Source: 20CM-2-65-7 sp963830455 (lineage in GTDB: Bacteria > Gemmatimonadota > Gemmatimonadetes > Gemmatimonadales > GWC2-71-9). Taken from it: a stretch of 64,000 nt of DNA. The notes below the pieces were generated by a model. The model ran no database searches and had not been told where the DNA came from. It was given only the letters and a program-made list of their open reading frames with translations. The position numbers and the translations under genes were made by a program. The stretch spans positions 62,001 through 126,000 of the forward strand of contig CAWHMT010000001.1 in the NCBI GenBank assembly GCA_963830455.1, in the 5' to 3' direction. Positions 26,644 to 34,954 of the stretch are shown here, piece after piece (position 1 is the stretch's first letter; each line of letters begins with the position of its first letter).

Positions 26644-27396
26644 CTACTCGACCGCTACGACGTGCTCCAACGAGCCGTCCTGGGGGGGCGGGGGGGGGGC
26701 CGGGGCAGCCGTCGATTCGTCGTCAGGCAGCAGGGTGAGCAGCCTGCACGTGAGCAGCAGCAGCTCTCCGGCATTCGCGACGGAGTAGAGTCCCGCGGCC
26801 GAGCCGCCCGCGAGCATCGGACCGAAGGGCGCGCTGCCGTCCGCGCGCGCGGCGGCCACTTCGATCTCGTTGCCGCCGGGGGGGGGCTCATCATCGTCGG
26901 CTCGGCCGTCGATCCCCACGGCACTGAATCCTGGCCGGTCGGGACGCAACCCGAAAACCGCCAGGACCGCGACGATGCCCGGCGCCGGTCCGCTGCTCAC
27001 GAACATCCCATCGAGCGGCTCCGGCGTGGCCCCCTCGCTCGGTGACCCCCACACGCGCAGCTCCGGGAGCTGGAGATACAGCGCCGACTGTGGGAGATGG
27101 CCGGTGATCTGTCTGGTCGTGATGGCGCGCCGCAATGCGTGCTCGCCGATCCGGTAGACCGGTCCAGCGTTCAACCAATGCAGGAACGCTGTGTGCAGCA
27201 GCAGGACATGGGTTTCGAGGGCGTCGGCGCCCGCATCCTCGGGAACGATCTCACGCAACAATCTGCCGACGGGCTCGACCAGGACGAACCGGTCGCGGTC
27301 GGTCGGAGCCGTCCCGTCCTGCTGGAGAGCCTCCGCGATCGCCGGAAAGCGCTGCGCGATCTCGTTGAACGCGATCCCAAACGGGGTGGGTCTCAT
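26644..27396 (-). CDS. Conserved protein of unknown function
   Basis: 250-aa protein I do not recognise. The N-terminal 130 residues look helical (FNEIAQRFPAIAEALQ, LETHVLLLHTAFLHWLNAGPVYRIG). The middle is an alpha/beta stretch (GIVAVLAVFGLRPDRPGFSAV) and the tail is Pro-rich and acidic (DDESTAAPAPPPPPQDG). No signal peptide or membrane segment. The Pro-rich tail is encoded by G7 and G10 tracts (26682-26699), and a G9 tract lies at 26878-26886, so this frame is prone to indels. It follows the alpha/beta hydrolase with a 4-nt overlap. Confidence 0.65.
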   Translation of the reverse strand: MRPTPFGIAFNEIAQRFPAIAEALQQDGTAPTDRDRFVLVEPVGRLLREIVPEDAGADALETHVLLLHTAFLHWLNAGPVYRIGEHALRRAITTRQITGHLPQSALYLQLPELRVWGSPSEGATPEPLDGMFVSSGPAPGIVAVLAVFGLRPDRPGFSAVGIDGRADDDEPPPGGNEIEVAAARADGSAPFGPMLAGGSAAGLYSVANAGELLLLTCRLLTLLPDDESTAAPAPPPPPQDGSLEHVVAVE

Positions 27397-28238
27397 TGCC
27401 TGGGCAGGAAACCGTCGAGCGCGCGGACGAATTCGTCGGTCGCCTCGACGTGGGGGCAGTGGCCGACCGGGAGCTCGACCAGACTCGCGCGGATCAGCGC
27501 TGCGAGCTCACGCGAGCTCGCGATCGGGATCGGATCAAAGGTGCCGTGGAGTATTCGGGACGGGGGCAGCGGGCCGCGGGACCCGAGTGCCTTCAGCTGG
27601 GGACGGAGGTCGTACTCCCCCAGGCTGTCCCACACCGCCTGCTGCGTGCGTGCGTTGACGCGAAATGGCGTGAGATGCTGCGCGTCGCGGAAGTCCCGGA
27701 AGTAGCCCGCGACCGACAGCTCGAACGCGCGGCGCTGGTACGCCGCGGGGTCGTGCTCGCGCAAGCCGCTCGCGCGCAGAGTCTCGCGCTCGCGCACGAT
27801 GTCCGGTGAGCTCATCCGACGGGCGAATTCCTCCTCGAATTGGTGCCGGTACTCGACGGCGAGCCCCGCGGGCGAGACGAGCGCCAGCCGCTCGACGTTG
27901 CCGGGATGCTCGAGCGCGTACAGGATCGCGAGCAAGCCGCCCCAGGAATACCCGCACAGGGTCAGCCGCTCCAGTCCGAGCGCCTCCCGGATCGCGTGCA
28001 GATCGGCGACGTGCTCACGCCATCCGACCGGCGTGTCCCGCGGCACCGGCGACTGGCCGCCGCCCCGTTGGTCATAATAGAAAAGCGCTCGCCCCCCCCC
28101 CCGGCCGGTGGCGAGGCGATCGTACTGCGGCAGCAAGTAATCGTGGTGCGCACCGGGACCTCCGTGCAACACGACGACCATCGGGCCGGAGCCGACTTCG
28201 CGTGTGAACAGTCTGACTCCGTTGACTTCGATGGTCAT
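27393..28238 (-). CDS. Alpha/beta hydrolase, proline iminopeptidase-like
   Basis: 281-aa cytosolic hydrolase. The oxyanion-hole HGGPGAHHDYL, YYDQRGGGQSP and the nucleophile elbow GYSWGG (Ser about 101) are typical of the S33 prolyl aminopeptidase family. The charge relay would use Asp in HGTFDPIP and His in VGHCPHVEAT. It may release N-terminal proline from peptides or hydrolyse small esters or amides. A C11 run (28092-28102) encodes part of the region before the DQRGGG motif. It lies in a unit with the GAF protein (9 nt away) and the M28 peptidase. Confidence 0.85.
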   Translation of the reverse strand: MTIEVNGVRLFTREVGSGPMVVVLHGGPGAHHDYLLPQYDRLATGRGGGRALFYYDQRGGGQSPVPRDTPVGWREHVADLHAIREALGLERLTLCGYSWGGLLAILYALEHPGNVERLALVSPAGLAVEYRHQFEEEFARRMSSPDIVRERETLRASGLREHDPAAYQRRAFELSVAGYFRDFRDAQHLTPFRVNARTQQAVWDSLGEYDLRPQLKALGSRGPLPPSRILHGTFDPIPIASSRELAALIRASLVELPVGHCPHVEATDEFVRALDGFLPRQ

Positions 28239-28247
28239 CGAAACGAC

Positions 28248-28712
28248 TTACAGGAGCACCGCGAGGGCGTCGGCGACTTCCTTGACATCGGCATGCTCGC
28301 GCTCACCAAAGCCGCCCGGTACGTCCGAATCGATGTCGATCTGACCGAGAATATGGTCGCCGCGCCGAATGAGCACGACGAGCTCCGACCTGGTGAATGT
28401 GTTGCAGGCGAGATAATTGCCGACGGCATTGACGTCGGGCACGTTCTGATCCTGCTTGGCGGCGACCGCGGTCCCGCACACTCCTGTGCCGACGGGGATA
28501 CGAGTGTGGTCGGTGTCTCGCCCCGCGTGCGCCTCGAGCCGCAGCTCGTTGCCGTGCAACATGTAGGCGTACACGGACGTGTATGGCGGGCCCCAGGAGC
28601 GAATCCGTTCGCAGGTCATGTGCAAGAGCGCCTGCCGGCTCTCGTCACGCAGATGCGCGGCCCGCAGTGCACGCACGACCTTCGCCGCTTCCGAAACAGT
28701 ACCACCCGTCAC
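28248..28712 (-). CDS. GAF-domain protein, free methionine-R-sulfoxide reductase-like
   Basis: 154-aa single GAF domain. The segments VGTGVCGTAVA and YLACNTFTRSELVV align in pattern with the cysteine-bearing CGTA and HIACD...SE motifs of free Met-R-sulfoxide reductase (MsrC), including two of its catalytic cysteines; LGQIDIDSDVPGGF also fits. If right, it reduces free methionine-R-sulfoxide using thioredoxin. Differences (NYLACN for GHIACD) leave room for a different ligand. It overlaps the M28-PDZ gene by 4 nt. Confidence 0.62.
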   Translation of the reverse strand: MTGGTVSEAAKVVRALRAAHLRDESRQALLHMTCERIRSWGPPYTSVYAYMLHGNELRLEAHAGRDTDHTRIPVGTGVCGTAVAAKQDQNVPDVNAVGNYLACNTFTRSELVVLIRRGDHILGQIDIDSDVPGGFGEREHADVKEVADALAVLL

Positions 28713-29968
28713 GACGAGCGCCGTCCCAGCACAACCGTGACGCGCCGCTCGGCGCCGTCACGGCGCGTTACGATCACCACAGTGTCGCCGGGCTGGTGGC
28801 TGCGCAGGGCGTCGGTCATGTCGTACAGATTGACGACACGTTTTTGTCCGATTGCGGTGATCACGTCGCCCGCCTGAAGGCCGGCGGTTGCCGCGGGACT
28901 CCCGGCGCGCACACCCGAGATGCTGACGCCGTCGGATACGCCACCGCCGCTCATATCGGGAATCGTTCCGAGATAGGCTCCGTAGCCCGACCCTCCAGCC
29001 GTCACCTGCGGGCGAGGCGCGTCCACGAATGTCAGCGGCCCAATGCGATTGGCCAGCGCGAGCGTCAGGTCCGCCACAAACTGCGCCACCTGCACGATGC
29101 CGCCGATGTTCAGCTTGTCCCAATCATCGGTGGCGCGGTGGTAGTCGTCGTGGAGGTCCGTGAAGAAATGCAGCACGGGATGACGTGTGGCATAGAACAC
29201 GGCATGGTCGCTGGGTCCCCAGCCGTCCCCGGATGCGCGCAGATCGAACCTCGCGGGGGGGGGGCTATTGCGCGAGTCGCGGCTATTGAGCGAGTCGAGG
29301 AGCGCCGGAAACTCCTTCGCCGTGGCGGCTCCCAGCGCCATCAGTCGCGCATTCCGGAGCCGGCCGACCATGTCCAGGTTCAGCATCGCGTACAGCGAGT
29401 CGATCGGCAGCGGGACAGCGTGTTGCACGAAGTAACTCGATCCGAGCGTCCCAAGCTCTTCGCCGCTGAACGCGACCAGCACAATCGTCCGGCTGGGGCG
29501 GCGGTTCGCCAGGAGTCGGCCGATCTCGAGCAGCGCAGCGGTTCCCGAAGCGTTGTCGTCGGCGCCATTATGAACCGCCGTCGTGGTATCGAGCGCGCCA
29601 AAACCGCCGGCGCCCAGGTGATCGTAATGCGCGCCCACGACCACCACTTCGCCCTTCAGCGCCGGCGACGTACCGGGGATGATCGCGACGACGTTGCGGG
29701 TCGCGCTGCCGGCGAGGTTGCTATGGAGTGCCGCGGGCGCATCGCGCGGGATCGTAAAGTCCTGGAAGGACGCAAGCAGACCCGCTCGCGCGAAGGTTTC
29801 GCGGATGTACGCGCCCGCGCGGTCCAATCCCGCCGTCCCCACGCCGCGGCCTTCCTGCGCGTCGTCTGCGAGAAACCGAACGTCCGCCAGCACGCGCCGG
29901 GCGGCGGGGGACAGGGTGTCCTGTTGCTGCGTGGCAAGGCTCGCTGTGAGCAGAATCAGTGCGATCAT
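28709..29968 (-). CDS. Exported M28 peptidase with C-terminal PDZ domain
   Basis: About 419-aa metallo-aminopeptidase. A short signal (MIALILLTASLATQQ) is followed by an M28 domain with zinc ligands in GAHYDHLGAGGFG, NGADDNASGTAALLEIGR and FSGEELGTLGS, and a PDZ domain at the C-terminus (GSPAATAGLQAGDVITAIG). It probably trims peptides in the periplasm. ATG 29968 was preferred to TTG 29998 because it gives a clean signal peptide and follows a TAGAGT box by 7 nt. It heads a minus-strand unit with the GAF and hydrolase genes. A G10 tract lies at 29255-29264. Confidence 0.9.
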   Translation of the reverse strand: MIALILLTASLATQQQDTLSPAARRVLADVRFLADDAQEGRGVGTAGLDRAGAYIRETFARAGLLASFQDFTIPRDAPAALHSNLAGSATRNVVAIIPGTSPALKGEVVVVGAHYDHLGAGGFGALDTTTAVHNGADDNASGTAALLEIGRLLANRRPSRTIVLVAFSGEELGTLGSSYFVQHAVPLPIDSLYAMLNLDMVGRLRNARLMALGAATAKEFPALLDSLNSRDSRNSPPPARFDLRASGDGWGPSDHAVFYATRHPVLHFFTDLHDDYHRATDDWDKLNIGGIVQVAQFVADLTLALANRIGPLTFVDAPRPQVTAGGSGYGAYLGTIPDMSGGGVSDGVSISGVRAGSPAATAGLQAGDVITAIGQKRVVNLYDMTDALRSHQPGDTVVIVTRRDGAERRVTVVLGRRSS

Positions 29969-29975
29969 AGAGCGT

Positions 29976-29987
29976 ACTCTATAGATT
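29976..29987. promoter_or_regulatory. Overlapping divergent -10 boxes
   Basis: The 29-bp gap between divergent starts holds TAGAGT on the minus strand (29981-29976, 7 nt before ATG 29968) and TAGATT on the plus strand (29982-29987, 10 nt before ATG 29998), around a central CTATAG palindrome. Both messages would have almost no leader. Confidence 0.55.
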
Positions 29988-29997
29988 GACCCTCCCA

Positions 29998-31506
29998 ATG
30001 GCCACCCCGCAGGAGTTAGCGGCGCTCTTCACCCGCACCCTGGACCTGTTTCGCGATCCGAACGCGAAAGAGGAACAGAAGGCGAAGTTCCGTGCGTTGA
30101 TCGGCCTGCTCAGGACGGAGGGGGTCACGCTCGGGGCCCACGACGGCGTCGGCCTGGTGGTCAACGGCACGACACTGGACCGGGGGCCATACAACTCGCT
30201 GTTGCAGCGGCTCGAGCTGCATTTCGTGAAGGACATTTCCATCCCCGCCGATCCGCTGCTCTCCGAGATGTTCGAGCTATTACGCGTGCTTGCCGAGCCG
30301 CCACGGGACGAAGAGCTCGGCGCGCGGTTACGCGCGAGCGGGGCAAAGGGCATCACCGTCACGAGTCAGACCGTGAGTCGGGAGCCAGCCCCGCGTCCAG
30401 CGGAGCCGGCCAGGTCCCGGCAGGATCTTGGAGCCGAGGGCGCGTCGCCACCCGACGTCCCGGCTTTTGTACGGGAAAACACCGATGAGAAGGCTCCCTT
30501 CGCCCCGGCGGCGGCTGCTACACGGCCGTTCAGCGACCTCGTCGCGGAGCTGCTGGAAAACCCCGCGGGCCCGCAGGTGGGCGAGCTGCTGGCAGTGCTC
30601 GGTCGCCAGCTCGATACGGCGATGAAGGCCCATCGGCCGGTGCACGCGCTGGCCATCGTCGCGGGAGTCGTGCGGGCCGAGCAGCACGTGACCGATGCCA
30701 CGCGCAAGCGCCAGTATTCGATCACGCTGAAGCGCATGTACAGCAAAGCGCTGCTTGAAGCGGTCGCGGAGTTGGCCAATAGCCTCGTGGAACGCGATGA
30801 CGCGCTCTTGGTTCTGCGCCGAGCCGGTGAGGATGGGGTGGAGGTGCTGCTGGATCTGCTCGTGGCGGCTCCGACGCTCGATGAGCGCCGCGGCATTTTC
30901 ATGGCGTTGACCGGGATGAAGGAGGGGGCGGATCAGCTGGTGCACATGCTGGGACATCCGCAGTGGTTCGTGGTGCGGAACGTTGCCGAGCTGGCGGGTG
31001 AGCTGGCACTGGAGGATGCCGTGCCGGCATTGGCCCAGCAGCTCGCCCACAGTGACGAGCGGGTGCGCAAGGCGGTCGCGCTCGCGCTCGCCAAGATCGG
31101 CAATAGCGCGGCGGCCGAGCCGGTGCGCCGCGCGCTGCGCGACAAGTCCCCCGAGGTCCGGATGCAGGCGGCCCTCGGTGTGAGCGGCAAGAAATCGAGC
31201 GCGTTGGCGATGCCGCTCGTGGTCGCGATGGAAGAAGAGGAAGATGAGAGCGTCGAACGGGAGCTGATTCTTGCGCTGGGGCGGATCGCGAGCCCGGCGG
31301 CGGTGCAGGCCTTGATCAAGTTCGCGCAGCCGGGAGGCCGGCTCTTCGGCCGAAAGCCGGCGGCGCTGCGGGCGTCGGCCGTCGAAGCGCTGCGTGTCGC
31401 CGCAACCCCCGCCGCGATCGGCACCCTCGAAGGGCTCACCAATGACGGCGACAAACAGGTGCGACTCGCCGCCCAATCTGCCCTCGCCGATCTAAAGCAG
31501 AAATAG
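29998..31506 (+). CDS. HEAT-repeat domain protein
   Basis: 502-aa cytosolic protein. The N-terminal part (about 1-120) is helical. A low-complexity Pro/Ala linker (about 125-170) follows, then an alpha-solenoid of HEAT-like repeats from about 260 on (DAVPALAQQLAHSDERVRKAVALALAKIG, RALRDKSPEVRMQAALGVSG, NDGDKQVRLAAQSALADLK). Such solenoids serve as protein-binding scaffolds; the partner is unknown. The start follows a TAGATT box by 10 nt. It is followed by a small hairpin and a convergent M42 gene. Confidence 0.85.
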   Translation: MATPQELAALFTRTLDLFRDPNAKEEQKAKFRALIGLLRTEGVTLGAHDGVGLVVNGTTLDRGPYNSLLQRLELHFVKDISIPADPLLSEMFELLRVLAEPPRDEELGARLRASGAKGITVTSQTVSREPAPRPAEPARSRQDLGAEGASPPDVPAFVRENTDEKAPFAPAAAATRPFSDLVAELLENPAGPQVGELLAVLGRQLDTAMKAHRPVHALAIVAGVVRAEQHVTDATRKRQYSITLKRMYSKALLEAVAELANSLVERDDALLVLRRAGEDGVEVLLDLLVAAPTLDERRGIFMALTGMKEGADQLVHMLGHPQWFVVRNVAELAGELALEDAVPALAQQLAHSDERVRKAVALALAKIGNSAAAEPVRRALRDKSPEVRMQAALGVSGKKSSALAMPLVVAMEEEEDESVERELILALGRIASPAAVQALIKFAQPGGRLFGRKPAALRASAVEALRVAATPAAIGTLEGLTNDGDKQVRLAAQSALADLKQK

Positions 31507-31525
31507 GCAGGCTAGCTGCCTTATT
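31506..31525 (+). terminator. Small hairpin after the HEAT gene
   Basis: GGCAG (31506-31510) and CTGCC (31516-31520) flank GCTAG, followed by TTATT. It lies in the 63-bp gap between two convergent genes. The stem is only 5 bp and the T-tract is broken, so this is a weak intrinsic terminator at best. Confidence 0.4.
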
Positions 31526-31569
31526 GTCATCTCGCATATCGCATTACAATGGCATAAAGCAACGTCAAG

Positions 31570-32640
31570 CTATCGCGGGATGAAGTCCAAACCGGGCTCG
31601 AGCCGGTGCGCGAACGCGGCGAGCAGATCGGCGGCGCGATCGAGATCCTCCAGCGCCACCATCTCGTTGGGGCTGTGCATGTAGCGGTTCGGCACGCTCA
31701 CGAGGCCGGTCGGAATGCCGCGCATCGCGTTGTAGATCGCATCCGCGTCCGTACCGGTATCCCGCGGCGCCGCCTGGACCGTGTACGGGATCTTCGCCTG
31801 CTCGGCGCATTCGACGAGCAGATCGAATACCACCGCGCTCACTGACGAACCGCGGCTCAGCACCACGCCATCACCCAGCTTGTGATCGCCGGCGTGTTTC
31901 TTGTCCGCGCCCGGATAGTCGGTGGCGTGCGTGACGTCCACCACGATGGCGACATCGGGCTCGATCCCCACGGCGCTCGTGCGCGCGCCACTCCCGGTCC
32001 ACGCGATCTCCTCGCGCGTCGACGCCACCGAAAACACGGCCGCGTGCTTGGGGCGCTGCGCGGCGAGGCGCCGCAACGCCTCGGCGGCCACGTAGGCGCC
32101 GATGCGGTTATCGAGGCAGCGCGAGACGATGCGGCCGTTCGGGTATTCCTCGACGCGCGTATCGAGCACCCCCGCGTCACCGACGCGTACGCGCGCGGCG
32201 GCCTGCGCGCGGTTGGCCGCCCCGATGTCGATCCACAGGTCGATCACCTTGGTGACGCGGTCCAGGTCTTCCTTCTTGAGTTGATGAATTGCCTTCTTAC
32301 CGACCACGCCATGGACCAGGCCGTCCTTGGCGAGCAGCAGCACGCGCTGGCCCACCAGTACCTGCGAATCCCAGCCGCCAATTCCACTGAAGTAGAGAAA
32401 CCCCTCGTCGTCGATGTGCGTGATTTGGATGCCGATCTCGTCGATATGGCCCGCGAACATCACGCGCGGCTTTCCCTTGGCGTTGAGCGTGGCGATCGAA
32501 TTCCCATGCACGTCGGCGCGCACATCGTCGGCAAACCGGGCAACCTCCTCCCGCCACACACGGGCCGGCGCCAGCTCGAAGCCCGAAGGCCCGGGCGTAC
32601 TGAGCAGTTTCTTCAGGAAATCCACGGTCTGAGTCGTCAT
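31570..32640 (-). CDS. M42 family aminopeptidase (glutamyl aminopeptidase/TET-like)
   Basis: 356-aa cytosolic metallo-aminopeptidase. It begins MTTQTVDFLKKLLSTPGPSG, typical of M42. Metal ligands are in FAGHIDEIG, LDNRIGAYVAAEALRRL, STREEIAWTGSG and VDVTHATDYP, and the C-terminal His is in YMHSPNEMVALED. These enzymes form dodecameric tetrahedra that remove residues from peptides released by proteases. The start is preceded by TATAGC ending 6 nt upstream, again close enough for a leaderless message. Confidence 0.93.
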   Translation of the reverse strand: MTTQTVDFLKKLLSTPGPSGFELAPARVWREEVARFADDVRADVHGNSIATLNAKGKPRVMFAGHIDEIGIQITHIDDEGFLYFSGIGGWDSQVLVGQRVLLLAKDGLVHGVVGKKAIHQLKKEDLDRVTKVIDLWIDIGAANRAQAAARVRVGDAGVLDTRVEEYPNGRIVSRCLDNRIGAYVAAEALRRLAAQRPKHAAVFSVASTREEIAWTGSGARTSAVGIEPDVAIVVDVTHATDYPGADKKHAGDHKLGDGVVLSRGSSVSAVVFDLLVECAEQAKIPYTVQAAPRDTGTDADAIYNAMRGIPTGLVSVPNRYMHSPNEMVALEDLDRAADLLAAFAHRLEPGLDFIPR

Positions 32641-32667
32641 GCTGTCGCTATAGTGTCGTGATAATGT

Positions 32668-34890
32668 TTAGTGCTTCCGAAGCCCGGTGCGATACAGCAA
32701 GAAGCCCAGGGTCGCGAACAGGATCAGACCGACGATCGACGAGGTCGAGATGCTGCCGAGCGCCTGATGGAGCGGGATTTTGTCGGCCAGCCATTCGGCA
32801 GCCATGCCCCGCGCGCTGCCCCATCCCGCGATCGCGGCGACCGCGATGCCGCAGATGGCGCCGCCCGCGATCAAGCCGCTCGCGAACAGCACGCCAGGAC
32901 CCGATTCGATCTCGGCCATGGAGCGATTGTCGGAGCGGACCCGGCGTTCGACGAGCCAGCGCACGATCCCGCCGGCAAACATCCCCGCGGAGGTGGTGAT
33001 CGGGAGGTACACCCCGACGGCAACCGGCAGGGAAGACACCCCCATGAGCTCGATGGCAATCGTGAGGAATACCCCGATCAGCACGAGACCCCAGGGCAGC
33101 TTGTGCGTGAGGATGCCGTCGGTAATCAGCGCCATCAGCGTCGCCTTGGGCGAATCGAGGCGCTTGAGCTCGTGGCCGCGATACTCCCGAATGCGTCCAC
33201 CAATTCCCGGGTCGACGACGTAGCGAATCTCGTGCGAGGTGGGATCGACCAGGTATTTGCCCGCCGGGACGCCCTGGGTCTCGACGTACACGCGAATGAC
33301 CTGATAGGCGTTGTTATCGATCGAGTCGGTACCGCCGATGCCGAACCGCGACATCGTCTCCGTGTGCACGACGACGTTGCCGTCGGGGCTGGCGCCGCTT
33401 GCCGGAGCGACGAATCCGGCGCGGGTTTCAGGGACCTGGTAGCTGTAGGCTTTGTTGAGGAAGGTGAGCGTCCACCCCACCGCCAGGGCCGAGCCGATCG
33501 CCCCGATCAGGATCGCGATCTGCTGGCGCCGCGGCGTCGCGCCAACCAGGAAGCCAGTCTTGAGGTCCTGGGACGTGTTCCCGCCGTTGGCCACGGCTAC
33601 CGCGATGACACACGCGATCGAGATCGCCCGCACCCGGTCGTCGATCTGGTTCCAGCCCAGCAGCAGGAAGATGAAAGAAATCGCGATCAGCGCCGCGATC
33701 GTCATGCCCGAGATCGGATTCGCGGAGCTGCCCACCTGACCGCAGATCCGCGACGAGACCGTGGTGAAAAAGAATCCGAAGATGATGATCAGGACCCCGC
33801 CGAGCAGATTGACGCCGATCTGCGGCAGGAGCGCGATGAACACGGCCAGGGCGATCGACCCGAAGACGGTCAGGCTGATTGGGAGGTCGTCATCGGTGCG
33901 CAGCTTGGCAGCGATGGCCTGTCCCATCCGGCTGGCGCGCATGTCGGCGAACCCCGCGCGGAATGCCGATACGATGGTCGGCAGCGAACGCACCAGGGCG
34001 ATAATCCCGGCGCTGGCGACGGCGCCGGCGCCGATGTAGAAGACGAATGCCGCCCGGATCTCCCCGGCGTTCATTTGACTGATCAGCTTGGTGGTACCGA
34101 ACATCGGCTCGGTCATCGCGCTGCCGAACAGCTTGATCGCTGGCATGAGCACCACGTACGCGAGACACCCACCCGCGAACAAATAGCCCGCGATCCGCGG
34201 CCCGATGATGTATCCCACCCCGATCAGCTCGGGGCTCGCTTCGACCCGCACTTCCGCGCCCTGGTAGGACCGGAACACCCTGCCGGGATACTCCTGCCAC
34301 AGCTTCAAGGCGGTCATCAGAAACTTGTAGACGAACGCGATGGCGAACGCCTGAAACACCGTCTTGGCGTGGATCCCGCCGCGCTCCCCCGCGATCAGCA
34401 CCTCGGCGCACGCGGTGCCCTCAGGGTAGGGCAGATTGCCATGTTCTTTGACGATCAGCGCGCGGCGCAGCGGGATCATCATGAGGACGCCCATCAGGCC
34501 GCCCGCGATGGCCAGGATCGTCACGCGGGAGATATCGAGGTCGTATCCCATCAACAGAATCGCCGGAATCGTGAACACGACTCCGGCCGATACCGAGTCC
34601 GCCGCCGACCCGGTGGTCTGAACGATGTTGTTCTCGAGGATCGTCGAGCGGCCCAGCCAGCGGAAGATCGTAATCGACAGCACCGCGATCGGAATCGAGG
34701 CGCTGACGGTGAGGCCGATCTTCAGCGCCAGATACACGTTGGAGGCCCCGAAAATGAGCCCGAGGAGCACCCCCAGGACGATGGCGCGGGGGGTCAGCTC
34801 CGCGGGGGCCTGGGAAGGCGGGATGTAGGGCTGGTGCGGCGTCCCTGCCTGGGCGCCCGACGCCGGATGGGCCGCTGGGATGCTCGTCAT
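32668..34890 (-). CDS. OPT family oligopeptide transporter
   Basis: 740-aa polytopic membrane protein with about 15 hydrophobic segments. The opening LTPRAIVLGVLLGLIFGASNVYLALKIGL is characteristic of the OPT superfamily, with NLPYPEGTACAEVL and GGNTSQDLKTGFLVGATPRRQQ as further markers. A soluble loop (about residues 490-570) separates the two halves. It imports oligopeptides or metal chelates by proton symport. The M42 peptidase gene downstream (27 nt) could process imported peptides. The 64-bp gap upstream has a C9 run and no clear -10 box for this gene. Confidence 0.93.
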   Translation of the reverse strand: MTSIPAAHPASGAQAGTPHQPYIPPSQAPAELTPRAIVLGVLLGLIFGASNVYLALKIGLTVSASIPIAVLSITIFRWLGRSTILENNIVQTTGSAADSVSAGVVFTIPAILLMGYDLDISRVTILAIAGGLMGVLMMIPLRRALIVKEHGNLPYPEGTACAEVLIAGERGGIHAKTVFQAFAIAFVYKFLMTALKLWQEYPGRVFRSYQGAEVRVEASPELIGVGYIIGPRIAGYLFAGGCLAYVVLMPAIKLFGSAMTEPMFGTTKLISQMNAGEIRAAFVFYIGAGAVASAGIIALVRSLPTIVSAFRAGFADMRASRMGQAIAAKLRTDDDLPISLTVFGSIALAVFIALLPQIGVNLLGGVLIIIFGFFFTTVSSRICGQVGSSANPISGMTIAALIAISFIFLLLGWNQIDDRVRAISIACVIAVAVANGGNTSQDLKTGFLVGATPRRQQIAILIGAIGSALAVGWTLTFLNKAYSYQVPETRAGFVAPASGASPDGNVVVHTETMSRFGIGGTDSIDNNAYQVIRVYVETQGVPAGKYLVDPTSHEIRYVVDPGIGGRIREYRGHELKRLDSPKATLMALITDGILTHKLPWGLVLIGVFLTIAIELMGVSSLPVAVGVYLPITTSAGMFAGGIVRWLVERRVRSDNRSMAEIESGPGVLFASGLIAGGAICGIAVAAIAGWGSARGMAAEWLADKIPLHQALGSISTSSIVGLILFATLGFLLYRTGLRKH

Positions 34891-34954
34891 AGGCGGCGCA
34901 ATCTGCGCCCCCCCCCAGAATGGCGCCAGTGTAGGGCAACGCTAATAGTAGGGC

